Shown piece by piece: positions 42,694-53,000 of a stretch of DNA of 57,194 nucleotides. The stretch comes from CAJXZP01 sp963974475. GTDB taxonomy: Bacteria; Bacteroidota; Bacteroidia; Flavobacteriales_G; Salibacteraceae. Location: contig CAXBCR010000023.1 of NCBI GenBank assembly GCA_963974475.1, positions 1 to 57,194 of the forward strand, read 5' to 3'. The notes below the pieces were generated by a model. That model did no database searches and was not told the origin of the DNA. It saw only the letters and a program-made list of their open reading frames with translations. Each line of letters begins with the position of its first letter. Position 1 is the first letter of the stretch. A program made the position numbers and the translations under genes.

Positions 42694-42983
42694 GCACCAT
42701 CCTAACGCAACCAGAAAAACCGATAAATATCCCCGTTTCTTCTCAGTGGTTAGCCGGGCAAGGTGCGGGTTCATGGTTTTGGATAGGTGCCACCGAATCT
42801 ACATTCAATTTTCAAATAAAACGATTTTCACCATTGGGAGTATTGGAGTGTGATACGGTCATGATAGCAAACATGGAAGGCTTTATCACCACAAAACCCT
42901 ATCAATTCACTTATTTATCGCATTGTTCATTTTGCACCATAATTCAGGACTCTCACACCTTTACTTTTTCGTGTAATACGTAG
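42690..42983 (+). CDS. Small protein, last gene of the DinB-NRDE operon
   Basis: A 97-residue protein without signal peptide or membrane helix. It has aromatic-rich strands (AGQGAGSWFWIGA, FNFQIKRFSPLGVLECD, YQFTYLSHCSFCTI) and three Cys near the C-terminus. It looks like a small beta sandwich. It is fused translationally to the papain-like gene by an ATGA overlap, so it probably works with it. Not assigned to a family. Bases 42984-43134 after it are plain spacer. Confidence 0.7.
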   Translation: MSTILTQPEKPINIPVSSQWLAGQGAGSWFWIGATESTFNFQIKRFSPLGVLECDTVMIANMEGFITTKPYQFTYLSHCSFCTIIQDSHTFTFSCNT

Positions 42984-43134
42984 GTGTTTATTGCATTATC
43001 ATATCGAAATCTTCCTATATCGGGTGAAAAATAAAAGAAATAATAATCGCTTTTGATCCACTAAAAAATCATCAATATCATATTATAGTCTTTCCTATCG
43101 TTTTACATTCGCAACACTTAAAAAATTCGATAAA

Positions 43135-44829
43135 ATGACAAAGCAATTAATAGAATGCGTACCTAACATTAGCGAAGGTCGCGACATAGATAAAATAAAC
43201 ACCATTGCCCACGTAGTTGATGCTGTAGAAGGTGTGAAACTATTAGATATTGACCCCGGAGCAGCAACTAACCGTACGGTAATTACTTTTGTGGGTGAGC
43301 CCGAGCCAGTAATTGAAGCCGCATTTTTGTTGATTAAAAAAGCGTCCGAATTAATTGACATGAGTCATCACACCGGTGAGCATCCTCGCTTTGGAGCTAC
43401 CGATGTTTGTCCATTAGTCCCAATATCTGGAATTAGTTTGGAAGAAACGGCTAAGTATGCTCACAAATTGGGTGAACGTGTAGGTTCCGAATTAGGTATT
43501 CCTGGTTATTTCTACGAAAACGCTGCAAAAACCGATATTCGTAAAAACCTTGCAAGTTGTAGATCAGGAGAATATGAAGGGTTGAAGGAAAAATTGAGCA
43601 ATGCTGATTGGAAACCTGATTTTGGTCCCGCAGAATTTAACGATTCTGTTAAAACCACTGGAGCCACTGCTATTTCTGCACGTGATTTCCTAGTTGCATA
43701 TAACATTAATCTAAACACTACCTCTACACGAAGAGCAAATGCAATTGCTTTTGACATGCGTGAAGCAGGCCGTATTAAACGAGAAGGTGATTCTATAACT
43801 GGAAAAATTGTTACCGATAAAAACGGTGAACCCGTAAAAATACCCGGGCAATTAAAAGCTGTGAAAGGGATAGGTTGGTACATTGATGAGTACGGAATTG
43901 CTCAAATTTCTTATAACCTAACCAACATCACCATTACATCCGTTCACGAAGCTTTTGACAAAACGGTAATTGCTGCCCAAGAACGTGGCATTAGGGTAAC
44001 AGGGTCAGAATTAATTGGATTAATTCCATTAAAAGCCATGTTGGATGCGGCTGATTATTTTTTAACCAAACAAGAACGTTCTTTGGGTATTTCGGAAGAA
44101 GAAAAAATTAAAATTGCGGTAAAATCGTTAGGGTTAGATGATTTAAAGCCATTCAACCCCAATGAAAAAATTATAGAGTACGTTTTACGTGATGAGGCTT
44201 CTACACCACTATTAAACATGAATTTGCGTGAGTTTGCTAACGAAACAGCGGGCGAATCACCTGCTCCGGGTGGAGGTTCAATTTCAGCTTATGTAGGTGC
44301 TTTGGGAGTTTCTTTAGGTACAATGGTTGCCAACTTATCCGCCCACAAACGGGGTTGGGATGATAAATGGGCAGAATATTCCAATTGGGCAGTTCAAGGT
44401 GATTTCTTTAAAGAAAAATTATTGGGTCTCGTAGATGAAGATACTGCAGCTTTCAATAAAATCATGGATGCATTTACGTTACCTAAGGCTACAGAAGAAG
44501 AAAAAGCAGCTCGTTCTCAAGCCATTGAAGATGCTACTAAATATGCAATAGAAGTACCTATGCATGTGATGGAAAACTCGTTGGCGTCAATGTGTGTAAT
44601 GAATGCCATGGTAGATTCCGGTCTGCAATCCTCTTTATCAGATGCAGCTGTAGGTGCTTTATGTGCTAGAACGGCTGTAATGGGTGCATTCTTAAACGTA
44701 AAGATTAATGCTGGCGGATTAAAAGATGAATTTTTTAAGGGTGAAATGCTTAAAAAGGGAGCCGATATAGAAGCTCAAGCAATTGCCTATGAAAAAGAAA
44801 TCTTAGAAAAAGTTAATGCCAAGTTGTAA
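43135..44829 (+). CDS. ftcD: Formiminotransferase-cyclodeaminase (FTCD)
   Basis: A 564-residue bifunctional enzyme of histidine breakdown. The formiminotransferase half (about 1-330: IECVPNISEGRD, HHTGEHPRFGATDVCP, NAIAFDMREAGR) moves the formimino group from formiminoglutamate to tetrahydrofolate. The cyclodeaminase half (about 365-562: ESPAPGGGSISAYVGALGVSL, AMVDSGLQSSLSDAAVGALCARTA) makes methenyl-THF and ammonia. Both domains are whole, as in the animal enzyme. No other hut gene is in the window. The lipoprotein gene begins 43 bases after its stop. Confidence 0.93.
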   Translation: MTKQLIECVPNISEGRDIDKINTIAHVVDAVEGVKLLDIDPGAATNRTVITFVGEPEPVIEAAFLLIKKASELIDMSHHTGEHPRFGATDVCPLVPISGISLEETAKYAHKLGERVGSELGIPGYFYENAAKTDIRKNLASCRSGEYEGLKEKLSNADWKPDFGPAEFNDSVKTTGATAISARDFLVAYNINLNTTSTRRANAIAFDMREAGRIKREGDSITGKIVTDKNGEPVKIPGQLKAVKGIGWYIDEYGIAQISYNLTNITITSVHEAFDKTVIAAQERGIRVTGSELIGLIPLKAMLDAADYFLTKQERSLGISEEEKIKIAVKSLGLDDLKPFNPNEKIIEYVLRDEASTPLLNMNLREFANETAGESPAPGGGSISAYVGALGVSLGTMVANLSAHKRGWDDKWAEYSNWAVQGDFFKEKLLGLVDEDTAAFNKIMDAFTLPKATEEEKAARSQAIEDATKYAIEVPMHVMENSLASMCVMNAMVDSGLQSSLSDAAVGALCARTAVMGAFLNVKINAGGLKDEFFKGEMLKKGADIEAQAIAYEKEILEKVNAKL

Positions 44830-44872
44830 TGCTTATTTTGTTATTTTAGCAAAAATCAAATTCAAGAAAAAG

Positions 44873-45457
44873 ATGAAAAAATTAGTATTTATTGCCATCG
44901 CTTCACTATTAGTTATTGGAGCAGGATGTGGAAATTCTATCACTATTACAACCGATTACGACAAAGAAATGGACTTCACTGCCATAAAGACTTTCGGGTT
45001 TTTAAAGTGGAACCCAGAAAGTGCTGCTTTGGTGAATGATATTGACCAAAGAAGATTAGAAAGTGCCGTTACCTCAGAACTTGAAAAACGGGGTATGAAG
45101 CGCGTTGACGGAATGGGTGATAGTATGATTGGCTTTCACGTGGTTATAGAAAACAAGACAGGAACTACCTCTTACACCGATTATTATGGAGGAATGGGTT
45201 ATTATGGTCGCGGTGGTTTTGGTTATGGATATGGCTACCCTTATGGAGGCGGTGGCTCTACTACTACCCAAACCTATAATTACACCGTAGGTACCGTTAT
45301 TATTGACCAATACCAGACTAGTACTAAAAAACTAATGTGGGAAGGTGTGGCGCAAGGCGAAATTACTGGCGACAAATCTAACAGAGAGGAAAACATCAAA
45401 ACAGATGTGGCTAAAATGTACAAAAATTACCCTATTGCTATTCCTGTAGCAAATTAG
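44873..45457 (+). CDS. DUF4136 lipoprotein
   Basis: A 194-residue lipoprotein from ATG 44873. The lipobox is GAGC (lipidated Cys about 19). The DUF4136 domain (TDYDKEMDFTAIKTFGFLKW, RLESAVTSELEKRGMKRV, GEITGDKSNREENIKTDVAKMYKNYP) is split by a Gly/Tyr-rich loop of about 25 residues (YYGGMGYYGRGGFGYGYGYP, about 102-121) that may bind or self-associate. The family is widespread in outer membranes of Bacteroidota and Proteobacteria; its role is unknown. It follows ftcD closely and ends at a strong terminator. Confidence 0.85.
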   Translation: MKKLVFIAIASLLVIGAGCGNSITITTDYDKEMDFTAIKTFGFLKWNPESAALVNDIDQRRLESAVTSELEKRGMKRVDGMGDSMIGFHVVIENKTGTTSYTDYYGGMGYYGRGGFGYGYGYPYGGGGSTTTQTYNYTVGTVIIDQYQTSTKKLMWEGVAQGEITGDKSNREENIKTDVAKMYKNYPIAIPVAN

Positions 45458-45480
45458 CGGTTAAAAATTTTTCATGTAAA

Positions 45481-45510
45481 AGGCACGGTTATTACCGTGC
45501 CTTTTTTTTT
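45481..45510 (+). terminator. Terminator after the DUF4136 gene
   Basis: Stem AGGCACGGT (45481-45489)/ACCGTGCCT (45494-45502), loop TATT, then T9. Strong rho-independent terminator. Confidence 0.88.
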
Positions 45511-45597
45511 GATTTGTAATGAAAAAGAAGATTCCCTCCTATCTGAAAAAGATAATGAATATTATGGGTTAAATAGTTCGAATAAAATCTTTACCTA

Positions 45598-46044
45598 TTA
45601 CGATGTGTGGTCAATAACTATTTTCCATTCCCCATCAATATTTCTCCAAAGAAGCGAAAACTTTCCCTGAATATCCACCGTATCTCTATTTAGTTTCCAT
45701 GAACCTACCACCATTATTGCATCGCTTGATAACTGGTCTGTTTTAACAACATTAAAGGTTAAATGCCCCATTAATTCTGGTGTATTGTATTTTCGCTTAT
45801 AATTATCCAGCACTTTTTGCCAACCATATGCCACATTATCTCCACTTACAAACATGAGGCTATCATTTTGCCAATAACCGGCCATAAAGCAATCAATATC
45901 ACCATTATTCCAACATTCCTGTTGCGTATGGAGCGCGGCTAAAACGCTTTGAACTCCCAGGTTGTTTTCGTTTGATTTAATTTGTGAATTACATGATGCA
46001 AATAGTAACATGGCGGATAAGCCTACGGAAAAAAGAAATTTCAT
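45598..46044 (-). CDS. SnoaL/NTF2-like lipoprotein
   Basis: A 148-residue lipoprotein (lipobox LFASC, Cys about 19). The mature part is an NTF2-like cone of the DUF4440/SnoaL type: a helical entrance (VLAALHTQQECWNNGDIDCFMAGY), FVSGDNVAYGWQKVLDNYKRKY, then antiparallel strands ending FSLLWRNIDGEWKIVIDHTS. Such domains may bind or turn over small molecules or only hold ligands. Single gene, divergent from the CatA-type gene. The ligand is unknown. Confidence 0.8.
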   Translation of the reverse strand: MKFLFSVGLSAMLLFASCNSQIKSNENNLGVQSVLAALHTQQECWNNGDIDCFMAGYWQNDSLMFVSGDNVAYGWQKVLDNYKRKYNTPELMGHLTFNVVKTDQLSSDAIMVVGSWKLNRDTVDIQGKFSLLWRNIDGEWKIVIDHTS

Positions 46045-46124
46045 TTGATTGAATTTGTACGAACATACAAAAAAGCTTTGGTTTAGAATTTATACCTCCT
46101 TAATTTGTACCCTTACAGAACAGC

Positions 46125-46766
46125 ATGAAGAACTACACCATATTAGATACAGAAAATTGGGAGCGAAAATCCACTTTCGATTTCTTTCAAACCTTTGATA
46201 TTCCTTTTTATAATATTACGGCCAATGTGGATGTGACTAACTTAAAAGCGTACTGTAAGAAATGGGATTATTCATTCTTCATTACAAGTTTATTTATATC
46301 ACAAAAAGTAGTAAACCAGCTTGACAATTTTAAACTTAGACTAGCGCCCAACGAAGTTCGAAAGTATGAAACTTCCCAAGCAGGCTCCACAGTTTTATTA
46401 GGTAACAACACATTTGCATTTTGCTATTTTGGTTTAGAAACCCAATTGGATGCATATCTTGCTAATGGAGAAAAAGCAATAAAATATTTGAAGGAAAATC
46501 CAGATTTTGCACCAAGAAATGGTGATTTAAATATGGTTTTCTATTCCATAATTCCATGGGTGTCCTTTACTTCTTTTCAGCATGCCCGTAAAATGGAAGA
46601 AAACGATAGCATTCCAAGGATAGTTTTTGGGAAATATTTCACTCAAAATGATTCCATACAAATGCCTGTATCCGTTGAAGTACATCATGCCTTGGTAGAT
46701 GGATATCACGTGGGTCAGTATTTTGAATTATTTCAAAAAGAGATAAATTCACTTTCATTAGGGTGA
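46125..46766 (+). CDS. Chloramphenicol acetyltransferase-family (CatA) protein
   Basis: A 213-residue acyltransferase of the CatA fold. The catalytic His188 and the structural Asp192 lie in HHALVDG (187-193), matching HHxxxDG. The rest follows the family: WERKSTFDFFQTFDIPFYNITANVDVT at the start, the substrate-side FCYFGLE region and NMVFYSIIPWVSFTSFQHA. Length matches true CATs. Bacteroidota carry many chromosomal CatA relatives, and whether chloramphenicol is the substrate cannot be read from the sequence. Single gene, ended by a terminator shared with the next gene. Confidence 0.85.
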   Translation: MKNYTILDTENWERKSTFDFFQTFDIPFYNITANVDVTNLKAYCKKWDYSFFITSLFISQKVVNQLDNFKLRLAPNEVRKYETSQAGSTVLLGNNTFAFCYFGLETQLDAYLANGEKAIKYLKENPDFAPRNGDLNMVFYSIIPWVSFTSFQHARKMEENDSIPRIVFGKYFTQNDSIQMPVSVEVHHALVDGYHVGQYFELFQKEINSLSLG

Positions 46767-46805
46767 ATTTTCATGAAAGTTACCAGTGAAAAATTCTTAG
46801 GGCAT

Positions 46806-46835
46806 AAAAAAAAGCAGCTTACGCTGCTTTTTTTT
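46806..46835. terminator. Bidirectional terminator between convergent genes
   Basis: Stem AAAGCAGC (46811-46818)/GCTGCTTT (46823-46830), loop TTAC, with A8 before and T8 after. It serves the CatA gene (plus) and the gene ending at 46849 (minus). Confidence 0.85.
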
Positions 46836-46848
46836 AATGGTTTTTATA

Positions 46849-47514
46849 TTACTTCTTCTTTTTTTTTCCAGTACCCGTTTCCACTGTGCTTTCGCCACTT
46901 TCTGTTGGTAAATAAAGGTATCCCATCATCATGATAACACATCCTCTACGCGTTGTACTTCTGTCTTCTGCATCGGTAGGTGGTACGGAGTATTCAACAA
47001 ACAAAAATGATTCTTTATAATCTTCCGGTAATTCAAATGTACTTATTGGTTCACTTGGATTGGAAGTAAACAAAGCCTTACGTTTCTTTTCACCTTGTTG
47101 TTTATCATACACGGTAATAATTACGTCTTGCGGTAACCCTTTGGTACTAAATATAATTCGATGTTGTTCTTCACTATAAATAGGAATCAAAACGCGCAAT
47201 AATTGCGGGTATCTTTTGTAATTAACAATAGTCGTTTTTGCTAAATTGTATTTAAAAGGTCTAATTAATAATCTTACCTCCTCACGAAGTTCATTTTTAT
47301 TGGTACAACTATTATCTACTGGCTTAACTCTAGCAGAGGTTGTAGAACTTGTTGCATTCGCTTTATCATCAGCTGTTTTGGCAGTTTCAGTGCTCGCCTC
47401 TTCTTCGGTCCAAAAATCTTCTCCCTCTTCCTGCTGTGCTTGAGCACCAACATTTACTCCTAATAAAAGAACGAAAAACAGAGCTGTTAAGAATTTAAAT
47501 TTCATAGTATTCAT
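46849..47514 (-). CDS. Exported protein of unknown function
   Basis: About 221 residues from ATG 47514 (ATG 47505 is also possible; a TTG at 47541 lies in the upstream gene). A signal peptide (MKFKFLTALFFVLLLGVNVGAQ) is followed by an acidic and Thr/Ala-rich linker to about residue 65. A folded part follows with two Cys (NSCTNKNELREEVR, TTRRGCVIMMM), which may pair. It ends TGKKKKK. No family recognised. It is second in a two-gene run behind the lipoprotein at 47531, with 16 bases between. Confidence 0.72.
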   Translation of the reverse strand: MNTMKFKFLTALFFVLLLGVNVGAQAQQEEGEDFWTEEEASTETAKTADDKANATSSTTSARVKPVDNSCTNKNELREEVRLLIRPFKYNLAKTTIVNYKRYPQLLRVLIPIYSEEQHRIIFSTKGLPQDVIITVYDKQQGEKKRKALFTSNPSEPISTFELPEDYKESFLFVEYSVPPTDAEDRSTTRRGCVIMMMGYLYLPTESGESTVETGTGKKKKK

Positions 47515-47530
47515 TTTAAGTGGTCTAGAT

Positions 47531-48388
47531 TTATTCAACAATTAGAGAACGTAATTTTAAAATGCGATCCCCTAATAATTTCATGTCAGTTGATGGTATT
47601 TTCACATCGGCTATACTACCTTCCACATTTGCGATAGCAGGAATATTAATATAAAAGTCGTACAGTTTATTCATTTCTATTAAAACTTCATCTACTTTTT
47701 TATTTGAACCTTCGTAAGCAGATAACCCTTCTATCAATTTATCCAAAATCACCATTTGTTCAATGATTCTTCCAGTAAGTTTGGTATGCTCTTCAAAACT
47801 TGAAGTAGATACCCCTAAATACATACCTTCAACCCATCCACCAACAAATGCAACTAAAGCAAATTCTTGTTGGTCATTGTTTTCTACATATTCATCGGTT
47901 TTTTCATCTATTTCAATCAATATCATTAAGATAGAATCATTGTTTTCTAAATTTTTATCAAAACGTTCTAATAATGTCTGATCGCTGTAAACTTCCCCCG
48001 CACCAAGTTCAGATGAAATTTCTTTCACCACTTTCATATACTTTCTAGCTTCTTGACTTTGTTGGTTCAATACACAGTATGTCATATCGGTCCAATAAGC
48101 ACCAAAGGCAAAATATTTATCAAAAGTAGTATTGTAGCTAGACGATTTTTGCGGGTCCAAGGTTAAACCTCCTACATAAGCAAGGCCAGAATTACGAAAT
48201 AAATCTCCAATTTGAACGGTTGAGGGTAGTACAAACTCCTCACTAACTTGCACTTCCATTTCTTGTGGTTGTTCCACCACTGTTTCATTATTCCCAGATT
48301 CTTCTTTTGGTTCTGAACCACATGAAGAAATGAACATAGTACCTACTAGGGCACTTATTAATCCTAATTTCATTTTCATCTTTACCAT
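47531..48388 (-). CDS. Helical lipoprotein of unknown function
   Basis: A 285-residue lipoprotein (lipobox ISSC, Cys23) with an acidic Glu/Gln-rich linker (24-50). A mainly helical domain follows (GDLFRNSGLAYVGGLTLD, AFGAYWTDMTYCVLNQQSQEARKYMKVVKEI, GWVEGMYLGVSTSSFEE, LGDRILKLRSLIVE). I do not recognise the family. It is the first gene of a two-gene operon with the exported protein ending at 46849. An envelope role is inferred. Confidence 0.75.
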   Translation of the reverse strand: MVKMKMKLGLISALVGTMFISSCGSEPKEESGNNETVVEQPQEMEVQVSEEFVLPSTVQIGDLFRNSGLAYVGGLTLDPQKSSSYNTTFDKYFAFGAYWTDMTYCVLNQQSQEARKYMKVVKEISSELGAGEVYSDQTLLERFDKNLENNDSILMILIEIDEKTDEYVENNDQQEFALVAFVGGWVEGMYLGVSTSSFEEHTKLTGRIIEQMVILDKLIEGLSAYEGSNKKVDEVLIEMNKLYDFYINIPAIANVEGSIADVKIPSTDMKLLGDRILKLRSLIVE

Positions 48389-48548
48389 CTAAATTAGATA
48401 TTTTAAATACAAATATAACTCTTTGAATCCCCACGAAAATAATATTTTCACACGATTTTCTCATGAAAAACAAAACTTTTACTCGTATAATATATCCTAG
48501 TATTAAATAACCTATTATTTTAGTCACTCAAACTAAAACCAAATTACC

Positions 48549-50024
48549 TTGAAACAGTACGATATTTGCATTATTGGTGCGGGACCATCTGGATTTGCCG
48601 CAGCTATGAGAGCCATTGATTTAGGAAAAAAGACTTGTTTAATTGAACGAAACAAAGTGGGTGGAGCCGGAATTTTTAATGGCGCTTTATCCTCTAAAAC
48701 CATGTGGGAGCTTTCTCAAAATTATCAGATGATGCAATCCACCAATTTCGGATACTTCGTTTACGATTCTCACCTAAGTTACTCTGCGGTAGTTCATGAA
48801 ACCCAAAAAGCGGTAAATGAACGCTACCAGCAATTATGGGCACAAATAGAGTATTTTAAAAAACTGGGTAAAATCGATTATTTTCATGGAGAAGCTTCCA
48901 TGAAGTCTGCTACCCAAGTTGATATCCGCTTAATGGATGGAGATTCGGAAACTATTGGTGCAGATCACACGGTTTTTGCTATTGGGAGTCGCCCTCGAAA
49001 ATTGCCTGATATCCCCATAGATGAAAAGATTATTTACACAAGCGATGGGGTTTTATCTATGGATCAATACCCTGAAAGCATAGTTATTTTAGGTGCGGGT
49101 GTTATTGGTTGTGAATTTGCGACTATTTTTTCAAATTTTGGAAAAACCAAAGTTTTCTTGATTGATAAAGCACCCCGAATCTTACCATTTGAAGATTCCG
49201 ATATTTCTGAAATGGTAGCTTCAAACCTAACCGAAAATGGAGTTCATATTCATAAAGGTGCTAGTTTGGATAGCATGGTTATTGAAAACGGGCAAGTTAA
49301 GTATACCCTGAATTTTGATGACGGAACCCAAGAAATACGATTCGTTGAAAAGGCATTAATTTCAGTAGGACGTGTTCCAAACTCCGAAAATATTGGCTTG
49401 AAGGAATTAGGCGTAGAATTGAATAATCGAGGTTATTGTGTGGATAAAGACACCCAATCATCGGTGCCAAATCTATACGCTATTGGTGATTTTACAGCCG
49501 ACATTGCGCTAGTGAATATTGCGGAATTGGAAGGAAGACATGCCGTGGAACGGATTTTCAATTTAAATCCAAAACCCATTAATTATGATAATATTTCTAC
49601 CATTATGTTTCTAAACCCAGAAGTAGCAGCGGTTGGTTTAAACGAAACACAGGCCAAACAAAATGGCATTCCTTATAAGGTAGCCAAAATGAGTTATGAT
49701 TTCATGAATAGAGCTATTGCCATGCGTCAAAAGAAAGGTTTTATTAAGCTAATTGTGTCTGACGATGAAGAAATGACTATTCTTGGAATGCGAGTGTTAG
49801 GAGCTCATGCATCCAGTACTATTGAAGCAATTGCACTTCTTATTTCAATGAAAAAAAGTGTTCGAATCCTAGCCGAATTAATTCATGCCCATCCTTCAAT
49901 TCCCGAAGGAATTCAGGAATGTGCACGAATGCTTCTAGGTAGTTCTATTACCAAACCAGAAGTATTTACCCACGGGTTAACATGTTATTCGGTAAAAAAG
50001 GACGGAACCATTAATAATTTATAA
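48549..50024 (+). CDS. Flavoprotein disulfide reductase-like protein without the redox cysteines
   Basis: A 491-residue FAD/NAD(P) oxidoreductase in the dihydrolipoamide-dehydrogenase/transhydrogenase superfamily. The FAD motif GAGPSG is at 10-15, the NAD-side motif is GAGVIGCEFATIFSNFG, GDFTAD binds FAD, and the dimerisation domain ends with HPSIPE (His448, Glu453). The redox motif normally GGTCLNVGCIPSK reads GGAGIFNGALSSK (38-50): Gly41 and Ala46 take the place of both Cys. So it cannot do disulfide exchange; hydride transfer between nucleotides or to another acceptor remains possible. The start is TTG (48549), as no ATG precedes the FAD motif. The ABC-transporter gene begins 40 bases after it. 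Confidence 0.8.
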   Translation: MKQYDICIIGAGPSGFAAAMRAIDLGKKTCLIERNKVGGAGIFNGALSSKTMWELSQNYQMMQSTNFGYFVYDSHLSYSAVVHETQKAVNERYQQLWAQIEYFKKLGKIDYFHGEASMKSATQVDIRLMDGDSETIGADHTVFAIGSRPRKLPDIPIDEKIIYTSDGVLSMDQYPESIVILGAGVIGCEFATIFSNFGKTKVFLIDKAPRILPFEDSDISEMVASNLTENGVHIHKGASLDSMVIENGQVKYTLNFDDGTQEIRFVEKALISVGRVPNSENIGLKELGVELNNRGYCVDKDTQSSVPNLYAIGDFTADIALVNIAELEGRHAVERIFNLNPKPINYDNISTIMFLNPEVAAVGLNETQAKQNGIPYKVAKMSYDFMNRAIAMRQKKGFIKLIVSDDEEMTILGMRVLGAHASSTIEAIALLISMKKSVRILAELIHAHPSIPEGIQECARMLLGSSITKPEVFTHGLTCYSVKKDGTINNL

Positions 50025-50064
50025 TTTAGCAAAGTATTACTATACGTACCAAACTTCCTAATCC

Positions 50065-53000
50065 ATGAGTGAAGAGATTTTAAGGGCAATGATGCAATTA
50101 TTTGCGTTAGCTTCCGACATCAATGATATTACCAGTGAAAGTAGAGAAATAATAAAACATTCACTCAGCACTGAGATTCGTAAAGAAAGACTTAATCGAT
50201 TCTTAGAAATGTATGATGAATACCTGCAAGAATTTCATTCAGGTAATTCAAGCTACGAGGAAGCGTTGAACCCAGAAAACGTACGTGCTATCTGTGAAGG
50301 TATTAATGGCAATTTAACAAAGGTTCAAAAATTCATAGTTCTTTTTAGATTACTTGAGTACATCTACGCGGATGGAAATATTTCAAATCACGAATCCGAA
50401 TTCGTTCGCATTTTGTGCAGTACCTTTAGTATATCGGATGAAAATTACAAAAATGCGGTAGAATTTACCCAAGTTAAAATTGGTAATTGCCCGGATAATA
50501 AGCACATGATGTTAGTCTCTAAGGAGATTACTAGAACTTTCAAACACACTAAACATATTTCAGGAGCCAATTTTGACGGTATTTTAGTCATTCTTCAAAT
50601 TAAAGACATGAATATGTATGTCTTTAGATATGTTGGGAATTCAGGTTTATTCCTCAATGGCTCGGCAGTTACCCCTCAAAGAACATATATTTTTAATAGT
50701 GGTTCTGCATTGCGTGGAAACAAAATGAAACCCGTGTACTTTAGTGATATCCTTTCCGTATTTATTAAAGATGCTGCAGCCGATAAAATTGTATTTCAAG
50801 CTTCCCGTATATCTTATAATTTCCCATCAGGAGACGTAGGTCTTCATGAATTTAGTTTTAGAGAACGAACGGGAAGATTAGTGGGTATCATGGGTGGTAG
50901 TGGAGCTGGTAAATCTACAATGCTCAATGTATTGAATGGAAACTACCCTCCTACCACCGGAAAAATCACCATCAACGGTTTTGATATAAATAAGGATAAG
51001 GAACAAATTCAAGGGATTATTGGCTTTGTTTCACAAGACGACCTGTTGATTGAAGAATTAACTGTTTTTCAAAACCTTTTCTTTAGTGCGAAATTGAGCT
51101 TTGCCTCTTTAACTAATGAGGAAATATCTACAAAAGTAGATAAGCTATTAACATCCCTAGGGCTGTATAAAGCAAAAGATTTAAAAGTTGGAAATCCGAT
51201 TGAAAAAGTAATTTCAGGAGGGCAACGAAAAAGATTGAACATTGCGTTAGAACTGATACGCGAACCCTCTGTACTTTTTGTGGATGAACCTACCTCTGGT
51301 TTATCCTCTCGAGATTCAGAAAATATAATGGATTTAATGAAAGAGCTTGCCCTAAAAGGAAAGCTTGTATTTATTGTAATTCATCAACCTTCGTCATATA
51401 TATTCAAATTGTTTGACCGGTTATTATTATTAGATAATGGCGGCTATACGGTGTATTATGGAGAACCTGTTGAGTCGGTAACTTACTTTAAATCATTAGC
51501 CCACCATATAGATGCGGAAGAAAGTGAATGTATTTCGTGTGGGAATGTTAATTCCGAACTCATTTTTGATATCATAGATCAAAAAGTAGTCAATGAATAC
51601 GGTAAAAAAACAGAAAAACGAAAAATAGCACCGAAAGAATGGTATAAAAAATACAAAGCCAACGAGCCCGAAAAAATTAAACATGCCCCGGTTGAAAAGG
51701 AATTAAAATTATCTACCACTCTAGCTACACCAAGTAAAATCAAACAATTTCTCATCTTTTTAAATCGGGATATTTTATCTAAAGCAACAAATAAACAATA
51801 CCTGGTTATCAATCTGTTGGAAGCTCCTGTGTTAGCGTTTTTTATTGCCTATTTTGTTAAATACGCGGCTTGGGACGAAGACGGACAAATGCCATATAAA
51901 TACCTGTTTAATGAAAATATTCCTGCCTACATTTTTATGTCCGTAGTTGTGGCTTTATTTATTGGGATGACCGTTAGTGCGGAAGAGATATTTAGGGATA
52001 GAAAATTACAAAAAAGAGAAAAATTCTTGAATTTAAGTAAGGGAAGCTACCTCTCTTCCAAATATATTTTGCTCTTGGCAATTTCAGCCATTCAAACTTT
52101 TTTATTCGTCATTGTGGGTAATACCATTTTGGAAATAGCCGACATGGATATGCGGTATTGGTTGGTGCTATTTTCGGCTTCCTTTTTCGCTAATATGGTG
52201 GGGTTAAATATTTCCAATAGCTTTAATTCTGCTGTTGCTATTTATATCTTGATTCCATTTATGATAATTCCTCAACTTATTTTTAGTGGAGTAATTGTAA
52301 GTTTCGACCGATTAAATCCTTCAGTAAGTTCCAGAACTGTTGTACCTATTATTGGAGAAGTAATGGCGTCTCGTTGGGCTTATGAAGCTTTGATGGTTAC
52401 CCAATTTAAGGATAATCCGTTAGAAAAGATTTTTTATCCTACCGATGAAAAACTAAGTCATATCAATTTCTTAAAATCGTATTGGATTATTGAATTAGAA
52501 AATCAACTACATTTTGTACGCACCAATTTTGAAAACCCTAAAATGGAAGAAAAGGTGAATCGATTTGCTAAAACAATTCAAAATGAACTGAGTGTAAAAC
52601 GGGGTGGGATAGATTTTCCTGCATTTGTATTCTCTACAGATTTGACTACAGAAAATATGACCATTAAGCGCTTGGACAAATTATCCTTGTATATCACCAA
52701 ATTTAAGCAAAACCTGAACAAAGCTTTTAGGAAAACTAATAAGGTTAGAGATAAACTCATTTATCAAATTGAAAAACTAAGTAAGCAAAAGGATTATTTC
52801 AATATCCAGAAAGAAAAATATCTCAATAACACATTGAATGATATGGTTAAATTGAATAACAAGTTTAATAAGGTTATTGTTATTGACCAACATCTAGTAC
52901 CCATTATTGACCCAGTCTTTAGGGATGCAAAGGGTTTTCGTTCACATTTTTATGCAGCCAGCAAGCGTATTGTAAATACCAAGGTAGATACCTTTTGGTA

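Noticed and set aside
46125..46766. Acquired chloramphenicol resistance gene
   Set aside because: The CatA motif is present, but no mobile element surrounds it and base composition matches its neighbours; a housekeeping family member is as likely.
48549..50024. Dihydrolipoyl dehydrogenase (lpd)
   Set aside because: Both redox cysteines are missing, so the name would assert a reaction the protein cannot perform.
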